A stretch of DNA of 64,000 nucleotides from Tabrizicola flagellatus (GTDB lineage Bacteria; Pseudomonadota; Alphaproteobacteria; Rhodobacterales; Rhodobacteraceae): positions 56,630 through 120,629 of the forward strand of contig NZ_VMDU01000007.1 of NCBI RefSeq assembly GCF_008271465.1, written 5' to 3'. Positions within the stretch are counted from its first letter, which is position 1, and every line of letters starts with the position of its first letter. This document shows, in pieces, positions 19,003 through 28,344 of this stretch. Both the position numbers and the translations under genes were made by a program. The notes beneath the pieces are model-generated. The model did no database searches and was not told the DNA's origin. It worked only from the letters and a program-made list of their open reading frames with translations.

Positions 19003-19818
19003 TCAAGGACCGATGGTCCGGGCGATGAAGTCGGCCTCGATCTCCCAGGTGGCGGGGGAGAACAGCGCGTCGTGCCCGACGGGACCGAGCGAGCGGAAGG
19101 TCCTGGGTTCCGCCGCAAGGTCGTAGAGGCGGCGGCCGTGCCCGATGGGGATGACGCTGTCCGCTTCGCCGTGCAGGATGAGAAGCGGCGCGCCGATCGC
19201 CGCGATGTGGTCGCGGGCGCGGAACTGGTCCTTCATCAGCAGGCCCACGGGCAGCCAGGGATATGCGGCGCGGGCGATATCCACGGCAGCGGAATAGGGC
19301 GCCTCCAGGATCACCGCCCCGACCGGCTTCCGCGCGGCCAGCATCACCGCCGGACCGGTGCCGAGGGATTCTCCGACGATGACGATACGGTCGGGCGCCA
19401 CCCCGAGCCCGCGCAGGTGGTCGTAGGCCGTCTGCGCATCGGTCAAGAGCCCCGCCTCGGACGGCCGCCCGCCCGACCCGCCATAGCCGCGCCAGGACAG
19501 GAAGGCCGCGCCGAGGCCCCGGTCGCGGTAGAACTCCATCCGGTCGGCGCGGTCGGCGATCTCGCCCGCGTTGCCATGCAGGAAGAGGATCACCGGTGCC
19601 GGCCGATCGGGCAGGGAAAGCCACAGGACGAGGCGCACGCCATCCGGGGCGGTCAGCGTGACGCGCTCTACCCCGGCCAGGCCAAGCGCCGCGGGCGCGG
19701 GGTCGCGGTGGGTCGGAAAATACTGGAGATCGCGCTGGAAGGCGTAGATCCCCGTCAGGGCCGCGCCGTAGAGGACGCCGAAGGTCATCAGCGTCAGTTT
19801 GAAGATGCCCAGCATCAT
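19003..19818 (-). CDS. Membrane-anchored alpha/beta hydrolase (BEM46/ABHD13-like)
   Basis: The 271-residue protein starts with one hydrophobic anchor (LGIFKLTLMTFGVLYGAALTG), followed by an alpha/beta hydrolase domain: oxyanion motif ILFLHGNAGEI, nucleophile elbow IVIVGESLGTGPAV, acid in LILHGEADSVIP and catalytic His near GPVGHDALF. This matches the BEM46/ABHD13 esterase group, whose substrates are mostly unknown. Translation starts at the ATG pair 19818/19815, with AGGA about ten bases upstream. It is divergent from ctaC. Confidence 0.8.
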   Translation of the reverse strand: MMLGIFKLTLMTFGVLYGAALTGIYAFQRDLQYFPTHRDPAPAALGLAGVERVTLTAPDGVRLVLWLSLPDRPAPVILFLHGNAGEIADRADRMEFYRDRGLGAAFLSWRGYGGSGGRPSEAGLLTDAQTAYDHLRGLGVAPDRIVIVGESLGTGPAVMLAARKPVGAVILEAPYSAAVDIARAAYPWLPVGLLMKDQFRARDHIAAIGAPLLILHGEADSVIPIGHGRRLYDLAAEPRTFRSLGPVGHDALFSPATWEIEADFIARTIGP

Positions 19819-19868
19819 GCGATCCAGTCCTGTCAAGTGACCGTGGGCGAAGTTATGTCGCAACGGTT

Positions 19869-19896
19869 TTGCTTGTCGCGGGCAAGCTAATATGGT
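19869..19896 (+). promoter_or_regulatory. Candidate promoter of the ctaC operon
   Basis: TTGCTT (19869-19874), a 16-base spacer and TATGGT (19891-19896). The spacer carries an imperfect inverted repeat GCTTG...CAAGC (19871-19887), a possible regulator site. It lies about 90 bases upstream of the ctaC start. Confidence 0.4.
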
Positions 19897-19987
19897 TTGA
19901 GGACCAAAGGGAACCAACGGGATTCTGGCCTTGACGCCGGGATCCGTCAAAGCGGCGGCAAGCCGCGACGTGAACGGGATAAGCGAC

Positions 19988-20899
19988 ATGCGTCTTTCGA
20001 CTGTGACGAACGGGATTGCCGCCGCAGCCATCGCCATGCTGGCGGCTGGATCGGCCCTTGCCCAGCAGGCGCTGGAGATCATCGGCCAGCCCGAACCGGG
20101 CGGGATGGGCTTCCAGCCTTCGGTGACGGAGGTCAAGCAAGACCTCGTCTGGCTGGACACGATGATCCTCTACATCATCACCGCCATCGTGATCTTCGTG
20201 ACCGCGCTTCTGCTCTACACGATCGTCCGCTTCAACCGCCGCGCCAATCCGACGCCCGCCCGCTTCACCCACAACACGCCGCTGGAAGTGGCATGGACGC
20301 TGATCCCGATCGTGATCCTGGTGTTCATCGGCGCCTTCTCGCTGCCGATCCTGTTCAAGCAGCAGGAGATCCCGGTGGGCGAAGTGACGATCAAGGCGAC
20401 CGGCAACCAGTGGTACTGGTCCTATGAATACGTGGACGAGGGCATCGCCTTCGACAGCTACATGATCGGCTCGCCCGCGACCGGCGGCACCAACATGCTG
20501 ACTCCCGAGGTCGAGGCGCAGCTCCAGGCGGCCGGCTACACGAAGGAGCAGTTCCTGCTGGCGACCGACACCGCCGTCGTGGTTCCGGTGAACAAGGTCG
20601 TCGTGGTCCAGGTCACCGCCTCGGACGTGATCCATTCCTGGAAGGTTCCGGCCTTCGGCGTGATGCAGGACGCGGTGCCGGGGCGCACCGCCGGCCTGTG
20701 GTTCAAGGCCGAGAAGGAAGGCATCTACTTCGGCCAGTGCTCGGAAATCTGCGGGCAGATGCACGCCTACATGCCGATCACGGTGAAGGTGGTCTCCGAG
20801 GCCGCCTATGCCGAATGGCTGGCCAAGGCCAAGGCGGGCGACGTGCAGCTGTCCTCGGTGGCAGCACCGGCACCGGTGCAGGTCGCCTCCAACGACTGA
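19988..20899 (+). CDS. ctaC: Cytochrome c oxidase subunit II (aa3 type)
   Basis: The 303-residue protein has a signal peptide (about 1-25, ending SALAQ) and two membrane helices ([20 protein letters not shown] and [20 protein letters not shown]). A periplasmic cupredoxin domain holds the complete CuA site: H216 in VIHSWKVP, C251 and C255 in [13 protein letters not shown]259 and M262. NQWYWSYEY is the electron-entry aromatic patch. It accepts electrons from cytochrome c. The start at 19988 gives a proper signal peptide; the upstream frame from 19931 does not. First gene of the ctaC-ctaB-coxF-ctaG-ctaE operon; subunit I (ctaD) is elsewhere. Confidence 0.97.
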   Translation: MRLSTVTNGIAAAAIAMLAAGSALAQQALEIIGQPEPGGMGFQPSVTEVKQDLVWLDTMILYIITAIVIFVTALLLYTIVRFNRRANPTPARFTHNTPLEVAWTLIPIVILVFIGAFSLPILFKQQEIPVGEVTIKATGNQWYWSYEYVDEGIAFDSYMIGSPATGGTNMLTPEVEAQLQAAGYTKEQFLLATDTAVVVPVNKVVVVQVTASDVIHSWKVPAFGVMQDAVPGRTAGLWFKAEKEGIYFGQCSEICGQMHAYMPITVKVVSEAAYAEWLAKAKAGDVQLSSVAAPAPVQVASND

Positions 20900-20921
20900 G
20901 GCGCAAGCGTTGCCAGCGACC

Positions 20922-20953
20922 GACGGGGTCTGGCCGATGGTCGAGTCCCCGTC
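20922..20953 (+). other. Stem-loop in the ctaC-ctaB spacer
   Basis: GACGGGG (20922-20928) pairs with CCCCGTC (20947-20953). With no T run it may be an RNA-processing or stability element that raises ctaC output over the assembly genes, rather than a terminator. Confidence 0.45.
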
Positions 20954-20971
20954 TGCAAGGACAGGACCGGA

Positions 20972-21916
20972 ATGAGCGATACCGCAGCATATCAGGGCGC
21001 AAACGCCACCCCATACGAGCCGGGGTTCGGCGATTATGTGCTGCTTCTGAAGCCGCGCGTGATGTCGCTGGTGGTGTTCACCGCGCTGGTGGGTCTGCTG
21101 GTTGCGCCGGTCTCGCTGCACCCGGTCGAGGCTTTTGCCGCGATCCTGTTCATCGCGCTCGGGGCGGGGGCCTCGGGGGCGCTGAACATGTGGTGGGACG
21201 CCGACATCGACGCGGTGATGAAGCGCACAGCGCGCCGGCCGGTGCCCGCGGGCCGCGTCCAGGCCGGCGAGGCGCTGGCGGTGGGCCTGGCACTCTCGGG
21301 GATCAGCGTGGTGATGCTGGGGCTGGCCACCAACCTGATGGCGGCGGCGCTCCTGGCCTTCACGATCTTCTTCTATGCCGTGGTCTATTCGATGTGGCTC
21401 AAGCGCTCGACGCCACAGAACATCGTGATCGGGGGCGCCGCCGGGGCCTTCCCGCCGATGATCGGCTGGGTCTGCGCCACGGGCAGCATCTCGGTCGAGG
21501 CCTGCCTGATGTTCGGCCTGATCTTCATGTGGACGCCGCCGCATTTCTGGGCGCTGGCGCTGTTCATGAAGGAGGACTATCACAGGGCCGGCGTGCCGAT
21601 GCTGACCGTGACCCACGGCCGCAAGGCGACGCGGGTGCATGTGCTGGTCTACACGCTTCTTCTGGTTCCTGTCGCGATCGGGGCCGCGCTGACCTCGATC
21701 GGGGGTCCGCTGACGCTGGCGGTGGCGGTGGTGCTGAATGCCTGGTTCGTGGTCGGGGCCTTCCGCATCTGGCGGCGTGACGAGACCATGGCCGAGGCGG
21801 ACAACTATGCCGTGGAGAAGGCCTTCTTCCGGTTTTCGCTCCTGTATCTCTTCCTGCATTTCGCGACCTTCCTCGCGGAAGCGGCGCTGAAATCCGCGGG
21901 CGTCGGGGGCTGGTGA
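20972..21916 (+). CDS. ctaB: Protoheme IX farnesyltransferase (heme o synthase)
   Basis: This 314-residue UbiA-family membrane prenyltransferase converts heme b to heme o, the precursor of heme a for the aa3 oxidase. It shows LLLKPRVMSLVVFTALVGLL, the Mg-pyrophosphate motif NMWWDADIDAVMKRTARRP, the cytoplasmic loop YSMWLKRSTPQNIVIGGAAG and FMWTPPHFWALALFMKEDY, with about nine hydrophobic segments. It lies 72 bases after ctaC and one base before the coxF-like gene. Confidence 0.97.
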   Translation: MSDTAAYQGANATPYEPGFGDYVLLLKPRVMSLVVFTALVGLLVAPVSLHPVEAFAAILFIALGAGASGALNMWWDADIDAVMKRTARRPVPAGRVQAGEALAVGLALSGISVVMLGLATNLMAAALLAFTIFFYAVVYSMWLKRSTPQNIVIGGAAGAFPPMIGWVCATGSISVEACLMFGLIFMWTPPHFWALALFMKEDYHRAGVPMLTVTHGRKATRVHVLVYTLLLVPVAIGAALTSIGGPLTLAVAVVLNAWFVVGAFRIWRRDETMAEADNYAVEKAFFRFSLLYLFLHFATFLAEAALKSAGVGGW

Positions 21917-21917
21917 G

Positions 21918-22112
21918 ATGACATTCCGTCCCGAACACGAACTGCACAGGCGCCGCTTCAGCCGCAACCTCGGCCTCGGCCTGACGCTGGCGGCCTTCGT
22001 GGCGCTGGTCTTCGCGCTGACCGTCGTGAAGGTAAAGCGTGGCGAACCCATGCAGGGCTACGATCATACCTATTCGCCGGCGCTGCTGCCGAAAGAGGAG
22101 GGCAAGCCATGA
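21918..22112 (+). CDS. Small single-pass membrane protein of the cytochrome oxidase operon (CoxF-like)
   Basis: A 64-residue protein with a basic N-terminus (EHELHRRRFSRN), one membrane helix (LGLGLTLAAFVALVFALTVV) and a polar C-terminus (KVKRGEPMQGYDHTY). Short proteins like this sit between ctaB and ctaG in Paracoccus, Rhodobacter and Bradyrhizobium (called ORF or coxF) and are presumed oxidase assembly factors or small subunits. It starts one base after the ctaB stop and overlaps ctaG by four bases, so it is clearly part of the operon. No mechanism is known. Confidence 0.8.
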   Translation: MTFRPEHELHRRRFSRNLGLGLTLAAFVALVFALTVVKVKRGEPMQGYDHTYSPALLPKEEGKP

Positions 22113-22702
22113 TCTTCCCGCGTCTTCAGGGCAAGAACCGGACGGCGGCGCAGCTGGTGCTGGTCGCGCTGACCATGCTGGGCCTGTCCTTCGCGGCGGT
22201 TCCCTTCTACGACTGGTTCTGCCGGGTGACGGGCTATGGCGGCACGCCCGCGGTGGCCGCGGCCGCGCCCGACGTGATCCTGGACCGGACCGTGAAGGTC
22301 CGCTTCGACGCCTCGGTCGAGCAGGGGATGCCCTGGGTGTTCAAGCCGGTCGTCCGCAGCATGGACATCCGCATCGGCGAAACCGGGCTGGCCTTCTACG
22401 AGGCGCACAATCCGACCGACCGCCCGATCGCCGGCACGGCGAGCTTCAACGTCTTCCCCGACACCACGGGCGGCTATTTCACCAAGATCGCCTGCTTCTG
22501 CTTCACCGAGCAGGTGCTGCAACCGGGCGAGACCGTGCAGATGCCGGTAACCTTCTTCGTCGATCCCGCGATGATGGATGACCCGGATGCCCGGTTTGTG
22601 CGCGAGATCACGCTGAGCTATACCTTCCACGAAACACCGCTGCCCGAGGATCAGGCGGCGCTGCAACAACCCGCTGCGGCCGACGCAACCGCAGTGAACT
22701 GA
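22109..22702 (+). CDS. ctaG: Cytochrome c oxidase assembly protein CtaG/Cox11
   Basis: The 197-residue copper chaperone has an N-terminal membrane anchor (LVLVALTMLGLSFAAVPFYDWFC) and a periplasmic immunoglobulin-like domain with the copper-binding Cys pair in KIACFCFTEQVL. Conserved NVFPDTTGGYF and PVTFFVDPAM follow. It delivers CuB to subunit I. Start ATG at 22109 overlaps the upstream gene stop. The last 15 residues are alanine-rich and variable. Confidence 0.96.
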   Translation: MIFPRLQGKNRTAAQLVLVALTMLGLSFAAVPFYDWFCRVTGYGGTPAVAAAAPDVILDRTVKVRFDASVEQGMPWVFKPVVRSMDIRIGETGLAFYEAHNPTDRPIAGTASFNVFPDTTGGYFTKIACFCFTEQVLQPGETVQMPVTFFVDPAMMDDPDARFVREITLSYTFHETPLPEDQAALQQPAAADATAVN

Positions 22703-22726
22703 GAAAAGACAAGAGGGAACCCGGCC

Positions 22727-23530
22727 ATGGCCCATGCCAAGAACCACGACTACCACGTCCTGCCACCGTCGATCTGGCCGCTGTTCGGCGCGGTCGCCGG
22801 GTTCGTGATGCTGTTCGGCGCGGTCCTCTGGATGCACGGCTCGGGGCCCTGGATGGGACTGATCGGGTTCGCCGGCGTGCTTTACGTCATGTACGCCTGG
22901 TGGTCGGACGTGGTGCATGAAAGCCAGGCCGGCGATCACACTCCGGTGGTCCGCATCGGGCTGCGCTACGGGTTCATCCTGTTCATCATGTCCGAAGTGA
23001 TGTTCTTCGCGGCCTGGTTCTGGACCTTCTTCAAGCACCGCCTCTATCCGATGGGGCCGGACAGCCCGGCGGTGGACGGTGTCTGGCCGCCCGCCGGGAT
23101 CGAGACCTTCGACCCCTGGCACCTGCCCTTCATCAATACGCTGATCCTTCTCCTGTCGGGCTGCGCCGCGACCTGGGCGCACCATGCACTCGTGCACGAG
23201 AACAACCGCAAGGACCTGGTCAACGGCCTGATCATCGCCATCGCTCTGGGTGTGATCTTCACCATCATGCAGGCCTACGAATACAGCCACGCCGCCTTCG
23301 GCTTCGCCGGCAACATCTACGGCGCCTCGTTCTTCATGGCGACCGGCTTCCATGGCTTCCACGTCATCATCGGGACGATCTTCCTGACCGTCTGTCTGAT
23401 CCGCGCGCTGAAGGGGCATTTCACCCCCGAAAAGCACGTCGGCTTCGAGGCCGCCGCCTGGTACTGGCACTTCGTCGACGTGGTCTGGCTGTTCCTGTTT
23501 GCCGCCGTCTACGTCTGGGGCCAGGGCTGA
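22727..23530 (+). CDS. ctaE: Cytochrome c oxidase subunit III
   Basis: The 267-residue seven-helix protein opens [18 protein letters not shown] and contains [70 protein letters not shown] and [18 protein letters not shown]. All the phospholipid-binding and subunit-I contact motifs of COX3 are present. Last gene before a strong terminator at 23553-23580. Confidence 0.97.
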   Translation: MAHAKNHDYHVLPPSIWPLFGAVAGFVMLFGAVLWMHGSGPWMGLIGFAGVLYVMYAWWSDVVHESQAGDHTPVVRIGLRYGFILFIMSEVMFFAAWFWTFFKHRLYPMGPDSPAVDGVWPPAGIETFDPWHLPFINTLILLLSGCAATWAHHALVHENNRKDLVNGLIIAIALGVIFTIMQAYEYSHAAFGFAGNIYGASFFMATGFHGFHVIIGTIFLTVCLIRALKGHFTPEKHVGFEAAAWYWHFVDVVWLFLFAAVYVWGQG

Positions 23531-23552
23531 TCCTTTCCCTCTGACCGATCCT

Positions 23553-23580
23553 AAAGCGCGGGCCTTCGGGCCTGCGCTTT
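23553..23580 (+). terminator. Strong intrinsic terminator after ctaE
   Basis: A 12-pair stem (23553-23564 with 23569-23580, one G-U) closed by a C(TTCG)G tetraloop, with the 3' arm ending CTTT and followed by CCTTTCC. It ends the oxidase structural operon 22 bases after ctaE; surf1 starts 17 bases later and may depend on read-through. Confidence 0.8.
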
Positions 23581-23597
23581 CCTTTCCGGGGTATGCG

Positions 23598-24266
23598 ATG
23601 CGCCGTTACGTCTTTCCGGTCCTGATGGGTGTCGTCGGGGTGGCGATCCTGATGAGCCTCGGCTTCTGGCAGTTGCGCCGAATGGAGGAGAAGCGGGTCT
23701 ATCTCGACGAGATCGAGGCGCGCATCTCGAACGCCCCGATCCCCCTGCCGGCGGTGCCCGACGAGGCCCGCGACAAGTTCCAGGCGGTCACGGCCGAGGG
23801 GCGCTTCACCGGGGAATATCTCGAGGTGCTGGCGGGCCAGAAGGGCGCCAGTCCGGGCGTGATGGTGATCGAGGCCTTCGCGCTGCCCGACGGGCGCCGG
23901 ATCATGGTCCAGCGCGGTTTCGTCGCGGAGGAGGCGCGGAAGGTTCCGCGGTCTCCGCACGAGGCGCGGGTCGAGGGCAACCTGCACTGGCCGGACGACA
24001 CCAATGCCTTCACGCCGCCGCCGGACCAGAAGACTGGCCTCTGGTTCGCCCGCGACGTGCCGGCGATGGCGGCGAAGCTGAAGACGGAACCGGCACTTAT
24101 TGTCGCAAGCCAGCCGACCGGTGACGGGATCGTGCCGATGCCGGTCGATACGTCGGGTATACCCAACGACCACTGGGGCTATGCGATCCAGTGGTTCCTG
24201 CTGGCGGCGACCTGGGCGGGGATGACAGGGTTCCTCCTCTGGCGTATCAGGACGCGGAAGGTTTGA
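23598..24266 (+). CDS. surf1: SURF1 family cytochrome oxidase biogenesis protein
   Basis: The 222-residue protein has membrane helices at both ends (MRRYVFPVLMGVVGVAILMS and YAIQWFLLAATWAGMTGFLLW) and the SURF1 motifs LGFWQLRRMEEKRVYL, RFTGEYLEVLAG, VQRGFVAEEARK and NDHWGYAIQW. It helps insert heme a into subunit I. The ATG at 23598 is used because the conserved N-terminal helix begins there; the earlier frame start would run through the terminator hairpin. Confidence 0.93.
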   Translation: MRRYVFPVLMGVVGVAILMSLGFWQLRRMEEKRVYLDEIEARISNAPIPLPAVPDEARDKFQAVTAEGRFTGEYLEVLAGQKGASPGVMVIEAFALPDGRRIMVQRGFVAEEARKVPRSPHEARVEGNLHWPDDTNAFTPPPDQKTGLWFARDVPAMAAKLKTEPALIVASQPTGDGIVPMPVDTSGIPNDHWGYAIQWFLLAATWAGMTGFLLWRIRTRKV

Positions 24267-24277
24267 AGGCGATGGCG

Positions 24278-25666
24278 ATGAACTACGTTTCCACCCGCGG
24301 CGCGGCCCCGGTCCTTGGCTTCGGCGAGGCGATGATGACGGGCCTTGCCCGCGACGGCGGGCTTTATGTGCCCGAGACCGTGCCGGTGATGCAGAAGGCC
24401 GAGATCGCCGCGCTGGCCGGGGCGCCGTACGAGGAGGTCGCGTTCAAGGTGATGCGGCCCTACCTGGGCGGGTTCTTCACCGACGACGAGTTCCGCGGCC
24501 TGATCGCCAAGGCCTACCAGGGCTTCCACCACGCCGCCCGTGCGCCGATGGTGCAGCTCGGGTCGAACCATTTCCTGCTGGAGCTGTTCCACGGGCCGAC
24601 GCTGGCGTTCAAGGACTTCGCCATGCAGCTCATCGGCCAGATGATGCAGGCGGCGCTGGCGCGGACCGGGGCGCGGATCACCATCGTCGGCGCGACCTCG
24701 GGCGACACCGGGTCGGCGGCGATGGAGGCGTTCCGGGGGTTGGCGAATGTGGATGTGTTCATCCTGTTCCCGCATGGCCGGGTCAGCGAGGTGCAGCGGC
24801 GGCAGATGACCACGCCGTCCGAGGCGAACGTGCATGCGCTGGCCATCGACGGCGATTTCGACGACGCGCAGGCCCGCGTGAAGGACATGTTCAACGATTT
24901 CGCCTTCCGCGACGGAGTGCGGCTGGCGGGGGTGAACAGCATCAACTGGGCCCGCGTGCTGGCGCAGGTGGTCTATTACTTCTACGCCGCAACCGCCCTG
25001 GGTGCGCCTCATCGCGCGGTCAGCTTCACCGTGCCGACCGGCAATTTCGGCGACATCTTCGCGGGCTACATCGCCAAGCGCATGGGGCTGCCGATCGACA
25101 GGCTGGTGATCGCGACGAACCAGAACGACATTCTGGACCGGGCGCTGCGGACGGGGGACTACCGGACCAACGGCGTGAAGCCATCGATCAGCCCGTCGAT
25201 GGACATTCAGGTGTCGAGTAACTTCGAGCGGGTCCTGTTCGACGCCTATGGCCGCGACGGGGCGGCGGTGGCGGCGCTGATGGACGAGATGAAGACGGGC
25301 GGCTTCACGATCAGCCAGGGGGCCATCGACTTCCTGCGCGCGACCTTCGCCTCGGGCCGCTGCGACGAGGACGAGACGCTGGCGGTGATCGCGCGGCACT
25401 ATCGGACGACGGGGGAACTCCTCTGCCCGCATTCCGCCGTGGGGGTGAAGGTGGCCGAAGAGCATATCGGCGCGGCGCCCATGGTGACGCTCGCCACCGC
25501 GCATCCGGCGAAGTTCCCCGATGCGGTGGAACGCGCGACCGGGGTGCGTCCCGGGCTGCCGCCGCATATGGCCGACCTTTTCGACCGGCCGGAACGGATG
25601 ACGCGGGTTCCGAACGACCTGGGCACCATCCAGGCGCTGGTGCGCGAAAGGATCGCTCGTCGATGA
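24278..25666 (+). CDS. thrC: Threonine synthase
   Basis: The 462-residue PLP enzyme converts O-phosphohomoserine to threonine. MNYVSTRGAAPVLGFGEAMM is the usual N-terminus, the PLP lysine is K112 in GPTLAFKDFAMQL, the phosphate loop is GATSGDTGSAA, and TVPTGNFGDIFAGYIAKRMG and SSNFERVLFDAYGRD are type-specific. The start at 24278 is chosen by homology over the in-frame ATG at 24272. It lies 11 bases after surf1. Its stop codon is inside the palindromic repeat at 25651-25728. Confidence 0.95.
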   Translation: MNYVSTRGAAPVLGFGEAMMTGLARDGGLYVPETVPVMQKAEIAALAGAPYEEVAFKVMRPYLGGFFTDDEFRGLIAKAYQGFHHAARAPMVQLGSNHFLLELFHGPTLAFKDFAMQLIGQMMQAALARTGARITIVGATSGDTGSAAMEAFRGLANVDVFILFPHGRVSEVQRRQMTTPSEANVHALAIDGDFDDAQARVKDMFNDFAFRDGVRLAGVNSINWARVLAQVVYYFYAATALGAPHRAVSFTVPTGNFGDIFAGYIAKRMGLPIDRLVIATNQNDILDRALRTGDYRTNGVKPSISPSMDIQVSSNFERVLFDAYGRDGAAVAALMDEMKTGGFTISQGAIDFLRATFASGRCDEDETLAVIARHYRTTGELLCPHSAVGVKVAEEHIGAAPMVTLATAHPAKFPDAVERATGVRPGLPPHMADLFDRPERMTRVPNDLGTIQALVRERIARR

Positions 25667-25728
25667 CTTCGTCACTCCTCGCTGCGGCGGACCTCTCCGA
25701 CGAGGAGACGAAGTCGAACGAGGAGGGC
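25651..25728. repeat. Imperfect palindromic repeat at the end of thrC (copy A)
   Basis: CTTCGT plus CTCCTCG (25667-25681) pairs with CGAGGAGACGAAG (25701-25713). The left half (25659-25686) is clearly related to the left half of the element at 62773-62800 and, more weakly, to 30611-30640. It overlaps the thrC stop codon. It could act as a terminator or be a REP-like mobile palindrome. Confidence 0.5.
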
Positions 25729-25802
25729 TCCGGAGCGCCCCTTTTCCATCGCGCGCCGGGGCTGTATCACCGCAGCAGCCGACCGAACCCCGGGATCCGA
25801 CC

Positions 25803-27062
25803 TTGACCCAGCGCCTGCACACTCTGCCGAACGGCTTCCGCATCGTCACCGAGGCGATGCCGGGGCTGCAATCCGCGTCCGTCGGCCTCTGGGTCGAGGC
25901 TGGCGGACGGCACGAGACGCCCGAGCAGAACGGCATCGCGCATTTCCTCGAACACATGGCCTTCAAGGGCACGCGCCGGCGCAGCGCGCTGCGCATCGCC
26001 GAGGAAATCGAGGACGTGGGCGGCTACATCAACGCCTACACCAGCCGCGAGATGACCGCCTATTATGCCCGCGTCCTGTCGGGCGACGTGCTGATGGCGC
26101 TGGACGTGATCGCGGACATCGTGCTGAACCCCCTGTTCCGCAAGGCCGACATCGAGACCGAGCGCCACGTCATCCTGCAGGAGATCGGCCAGGCGCTGGA
26201 CACGCCCGACGACATCATCTTCGACTGGCTGCATGAAGTCAGCTACCCCGACCAGCCCTTCGGCCGCACGATCCTCGGGCCGGAAGAAAGGGTCTCGGCC
26301 TTCCGCAAGGCGGATTTCGAGGGCTTCACCGGGGCGCATTACGGGCCGGACCATATGATCCTGTCGGCGGCGGGCGGCGTGGACCACGACGCGATCGTCG
26401 CGGCGGCAGAGCGTATCTTCGGCGCCCTGAAGCCGGTCGGCGCGCCGAAGGTCGAGCCCGCCCGCTTTGTCGGTGACGAGCGGCGCGAGGTGAAGGACCT
26501 TGAGCAGGTGCATTTCGCCCTGTCCTTCGAGGCGCCGGGCTACCGCGACGACCGGGTTTACACCGCCCAGGTCTATGCGACCGCGATGGGCGGCGGCATG
26601 TCGAGCCGCCTGTTCCAGAAGATCCGCGAGGACCGGGGCCTCTGCTATTCGATCTACGCGCAATCCGCTGCCTATGAGGATACCGGGCAGATCACCGTCT
26701 ATGCCGGCACTTCCGAGTCGGAGATCGGCGAATTGACCCGGCTGACGGTGGACGAACTGAAGCGCGCCGCCGAGGACATGACCGAGGCCGAGGTCGCGCG
26801 GGCGCGGGCGCAGCTGAAGGCGGGGATGCTGATGGGGCTCGAAAGCCCGTCCTCGCGGGCGGAACGCAATGCGCGGCTGTTGTCGATCTGGGGCCGGGTG
26901 CCGGATGTGGCCGAGGCGGTGGCAAAGATCGAAGCGGTGGATACGGCGGCGGTCCGGGACTATGCGGCCGGTCTGACCACGGCGCGCTCGGCTCTGGCGA
27001 TCTACGGGCCGGTCTCCGGGGCGCCCGGCATCGAAGAGGTCCGCAAGGGGCTTGCCGCCTGA
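25803..27062 (+). CDS. M16-family zinc peptidase (processing-peptidase-like)
   Basis: The 419-residue protein has the inverted zinc motif H47-FLE-H51 in GIAHFLEHMAFKGTRRRSA, a distal Glu in VILQEIGQALDTPDD, and a C-terminal inactive repeat (VHFALSFEAPGYRDDRVY, GGGMSSRLFQKIREDRGLCY with the substrate-binding R/Y). This is the alphaproteobacterial relative of mitochondrial MPP-beta. It probably starts at the TTG at 25803 (TQRLHTLPNGFRIVTE), since no ATG lies before the conserved start and family members begin there. Function is likely cytoplasmic peptide turnover. It overlaps the next gene by one base. Confidence 0.9.
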   Translation: MTQRLHTLPNGFRIVTEAMPGLQSASVGLWVEAGGRHETPEQNGIAHFLEHMAFKGTRRRSALRIAEEIEDVGGYINAYTSREMTAYYARVLSGDVLMALDVIADIVLNPLFRKADIETERHVILQEIGQALDTPDDIIFDWLHEVSYPDQPFGRTILGPEERVSAFRKADFEGFTGAHYGPDHMILSAAGGVDHDAIVAAAERIFGALKPVGAPKVEPARFVGDERREVKDLEQVHFALSFEAPGYRDDRVYTAQVYATAMGGGMSSRLFQKIREDRGLCYSIYAQSAAYEDTGQITVYAGTSESEIGELTRLTVDELKRAAEDMTEAEVARARAQLKAGMLMGLESPSSRAERNARLLSIWGRVPDVAEAVAKIEAVDTAAVRDYAAGLTTARSALAIYGPVSGAPGIEEVRKGLAA

Positions 27063-27646
27063 TGCTGGGGCTGAAGCGCCGCGTCCGGGTCGAGACCGAG
27101 CGGATGACGCTGCGGCTGCCCGAGCATGGCGACTGGCGGCAATGGTCGGAGTTGCGCGCCGCCTCGGCCGATTTCCTGGTCCGCTGGGAGCCGGTCTGGT
27201 CGAACGACCACCTCTCGCGGCGGGCCTTCACCAACCGGGTCTACTGGGCGCAGCGGGCCGAGGCGCAGGGCACCGCGCTGCCGATGCTGCTGATCCGGCG
27301 CGAGGATAAGCAGCTTCTGGGCGCGCTGACGCTGGACAACATCCGTCGCGGCCCGGCGCAGACCGGCACCCTGGGTTACTGGATCGGCGCGCCCTTCGCC
27401 CGGCAGGGTTACATGCGCGAGGCGATCCTGGCGCTGACGCATCATGCCTTTACCCGCCTCGACCTGTCGCGGCTGGAGGCCGCCTGCCTGCCCGAGAACG
27501 CAGCCTCGCGCGGGGTGCTGGAGAAATGCGGCTTCAAGTACGAAGGCGTGGCGCAGAGCTATCTGCAGATCAACGGACGCTGGCGCAACCATGTGCTCTA
27601 CGCCAACCTGCGCGGCGACCGGCGCGGAAGGACCGACGTCGGCTGA
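27062..27646 (+). CDS. RimJ/RimL-type GNAT acetyltransferase
   Basis: The 194-residue protein shows the RimJ pattern: VRVETERMTLRLPEHGDWRQW, RRAFTNRVYWAQRAEAQG, LGALTLDNIRRGPAQTGTLG, GYWIGAPFARQGYMREAILA (acetyl-CoA loop) and LEAACLPENAASRGVLEKCG. RimJ acetylates the N-terminus of ribosomal protein S5, though paralogues have other targets. The start ATG overlaps the TGA of the M16 gene (TGATG), so they are translationally coupled, a pairing common in Rhodobacterales. Confidence 0.88.
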   Translation: MLGLKRRVRVETERMTLRLPEHGDWRQWSELRAASADFLVRWEPVWSNDHLSRRAFTNRVYWAQRAEAQGTALPMLLIRREDKQLLGALTLDNIRRGPAQTGTLGYWIGAPFARQGYMREAILALTHHAFTRLDLSRLEAACLPENAASRGVLEKCGFKYEGVAQSYLQINGRWRNHVLYANLRGDRRGRTDVG

Positions 27647-27753
27647 GGGGCGGACGCCTGTTGGCTCGCGCGCCCTGCGGCGCAAGCTATCGCCTCGCCT
27701 CTCTGCGCCGGTGGCGCGCGTTCCGTCGGGGATAGTTGCAGACAGGTGAAAGC

Positions 27754-28281
27754 ATGAGGCTTTGGGTGGCGCTCTTGCGCGGCGTGAACGTCTCGGGAGC
27801 CGGACGGCTGCCGATGGCGGAGTTCCGCGACATGCTGGCGGAGATGGGGCTAGGGGCGGTTCGGACACATATCCAGTCCGGCAACGCGGTCTTTTGCAGC
27901 GACCGAACGGCGGCCGATCTGGAAGCCGCGATCCGCAATGCGGTGGCCGCCCGGTTCGGCTTTGCGCCCGAGGCCTTTGTCCTGACGCCCGCCGAACTGG
28001 AGGCCGCGCTGACCGACCATCCCTTTGCCGGTGCCGATCCGGCCCGGGTCCATGTCGTCTTCCTGCGCGAGACACCTGCACCCGACGCGGCGGCCCTGCG
28101 CGCGCTGGCCAGGCCCGGGGACGCCTGGCATGTCGGCCCGCGCCGGTTCACGCTGCATACCCCGGGGGGATACGGCACCTCGAAACTGGCGGAACGCCTG
28201 CCACGTCTCTTGCCGCAACCGATGACGGCGCGGAATCTGCGGACGCTGGCCGCATTGGCCGCGATGATCGCGCATCCGTGA
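27754..28281 (+). CDS. DUF1697 family protein
   Basis: The 175-residue protein starts MRLWVALLRGVNVSGAGRLP, the diagnostic DUF1697 opening, followed by GAVRTHIQSGNAVF and, near the C-terminus, TARNLRTLAALAAMI. The fold is ferredoxin-like and no enzymatic role is established. The ATG at 27754 has AGGTGA upstream, better than the TTG at 27736. It is a free-standing gene 108 bases after the acetyltransferase. Confidence 0.9.
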   Translation: MRLWVALLRGVNVSGAGRLPMAEFRDMLAEMGLGAVRTHIQSGNAVFCSDRTAADLEAAIRNAVAARFGFAPEAFVLTPAELEAALTDHPFAGADPARVHVVFLRETPAPDAAALRALARPGDAWHVGPRRFTLHTPGGYGTSKLAERLPRLLPQPMTARNLRTLAALAAMIAHP

Positions 28282-28344
28282 TCGGAGCTTCGCGTGACCT
28301 AGGGGCAATCCGGGTTACCGTTGTTCAAAACCAGGAGGTGCCCG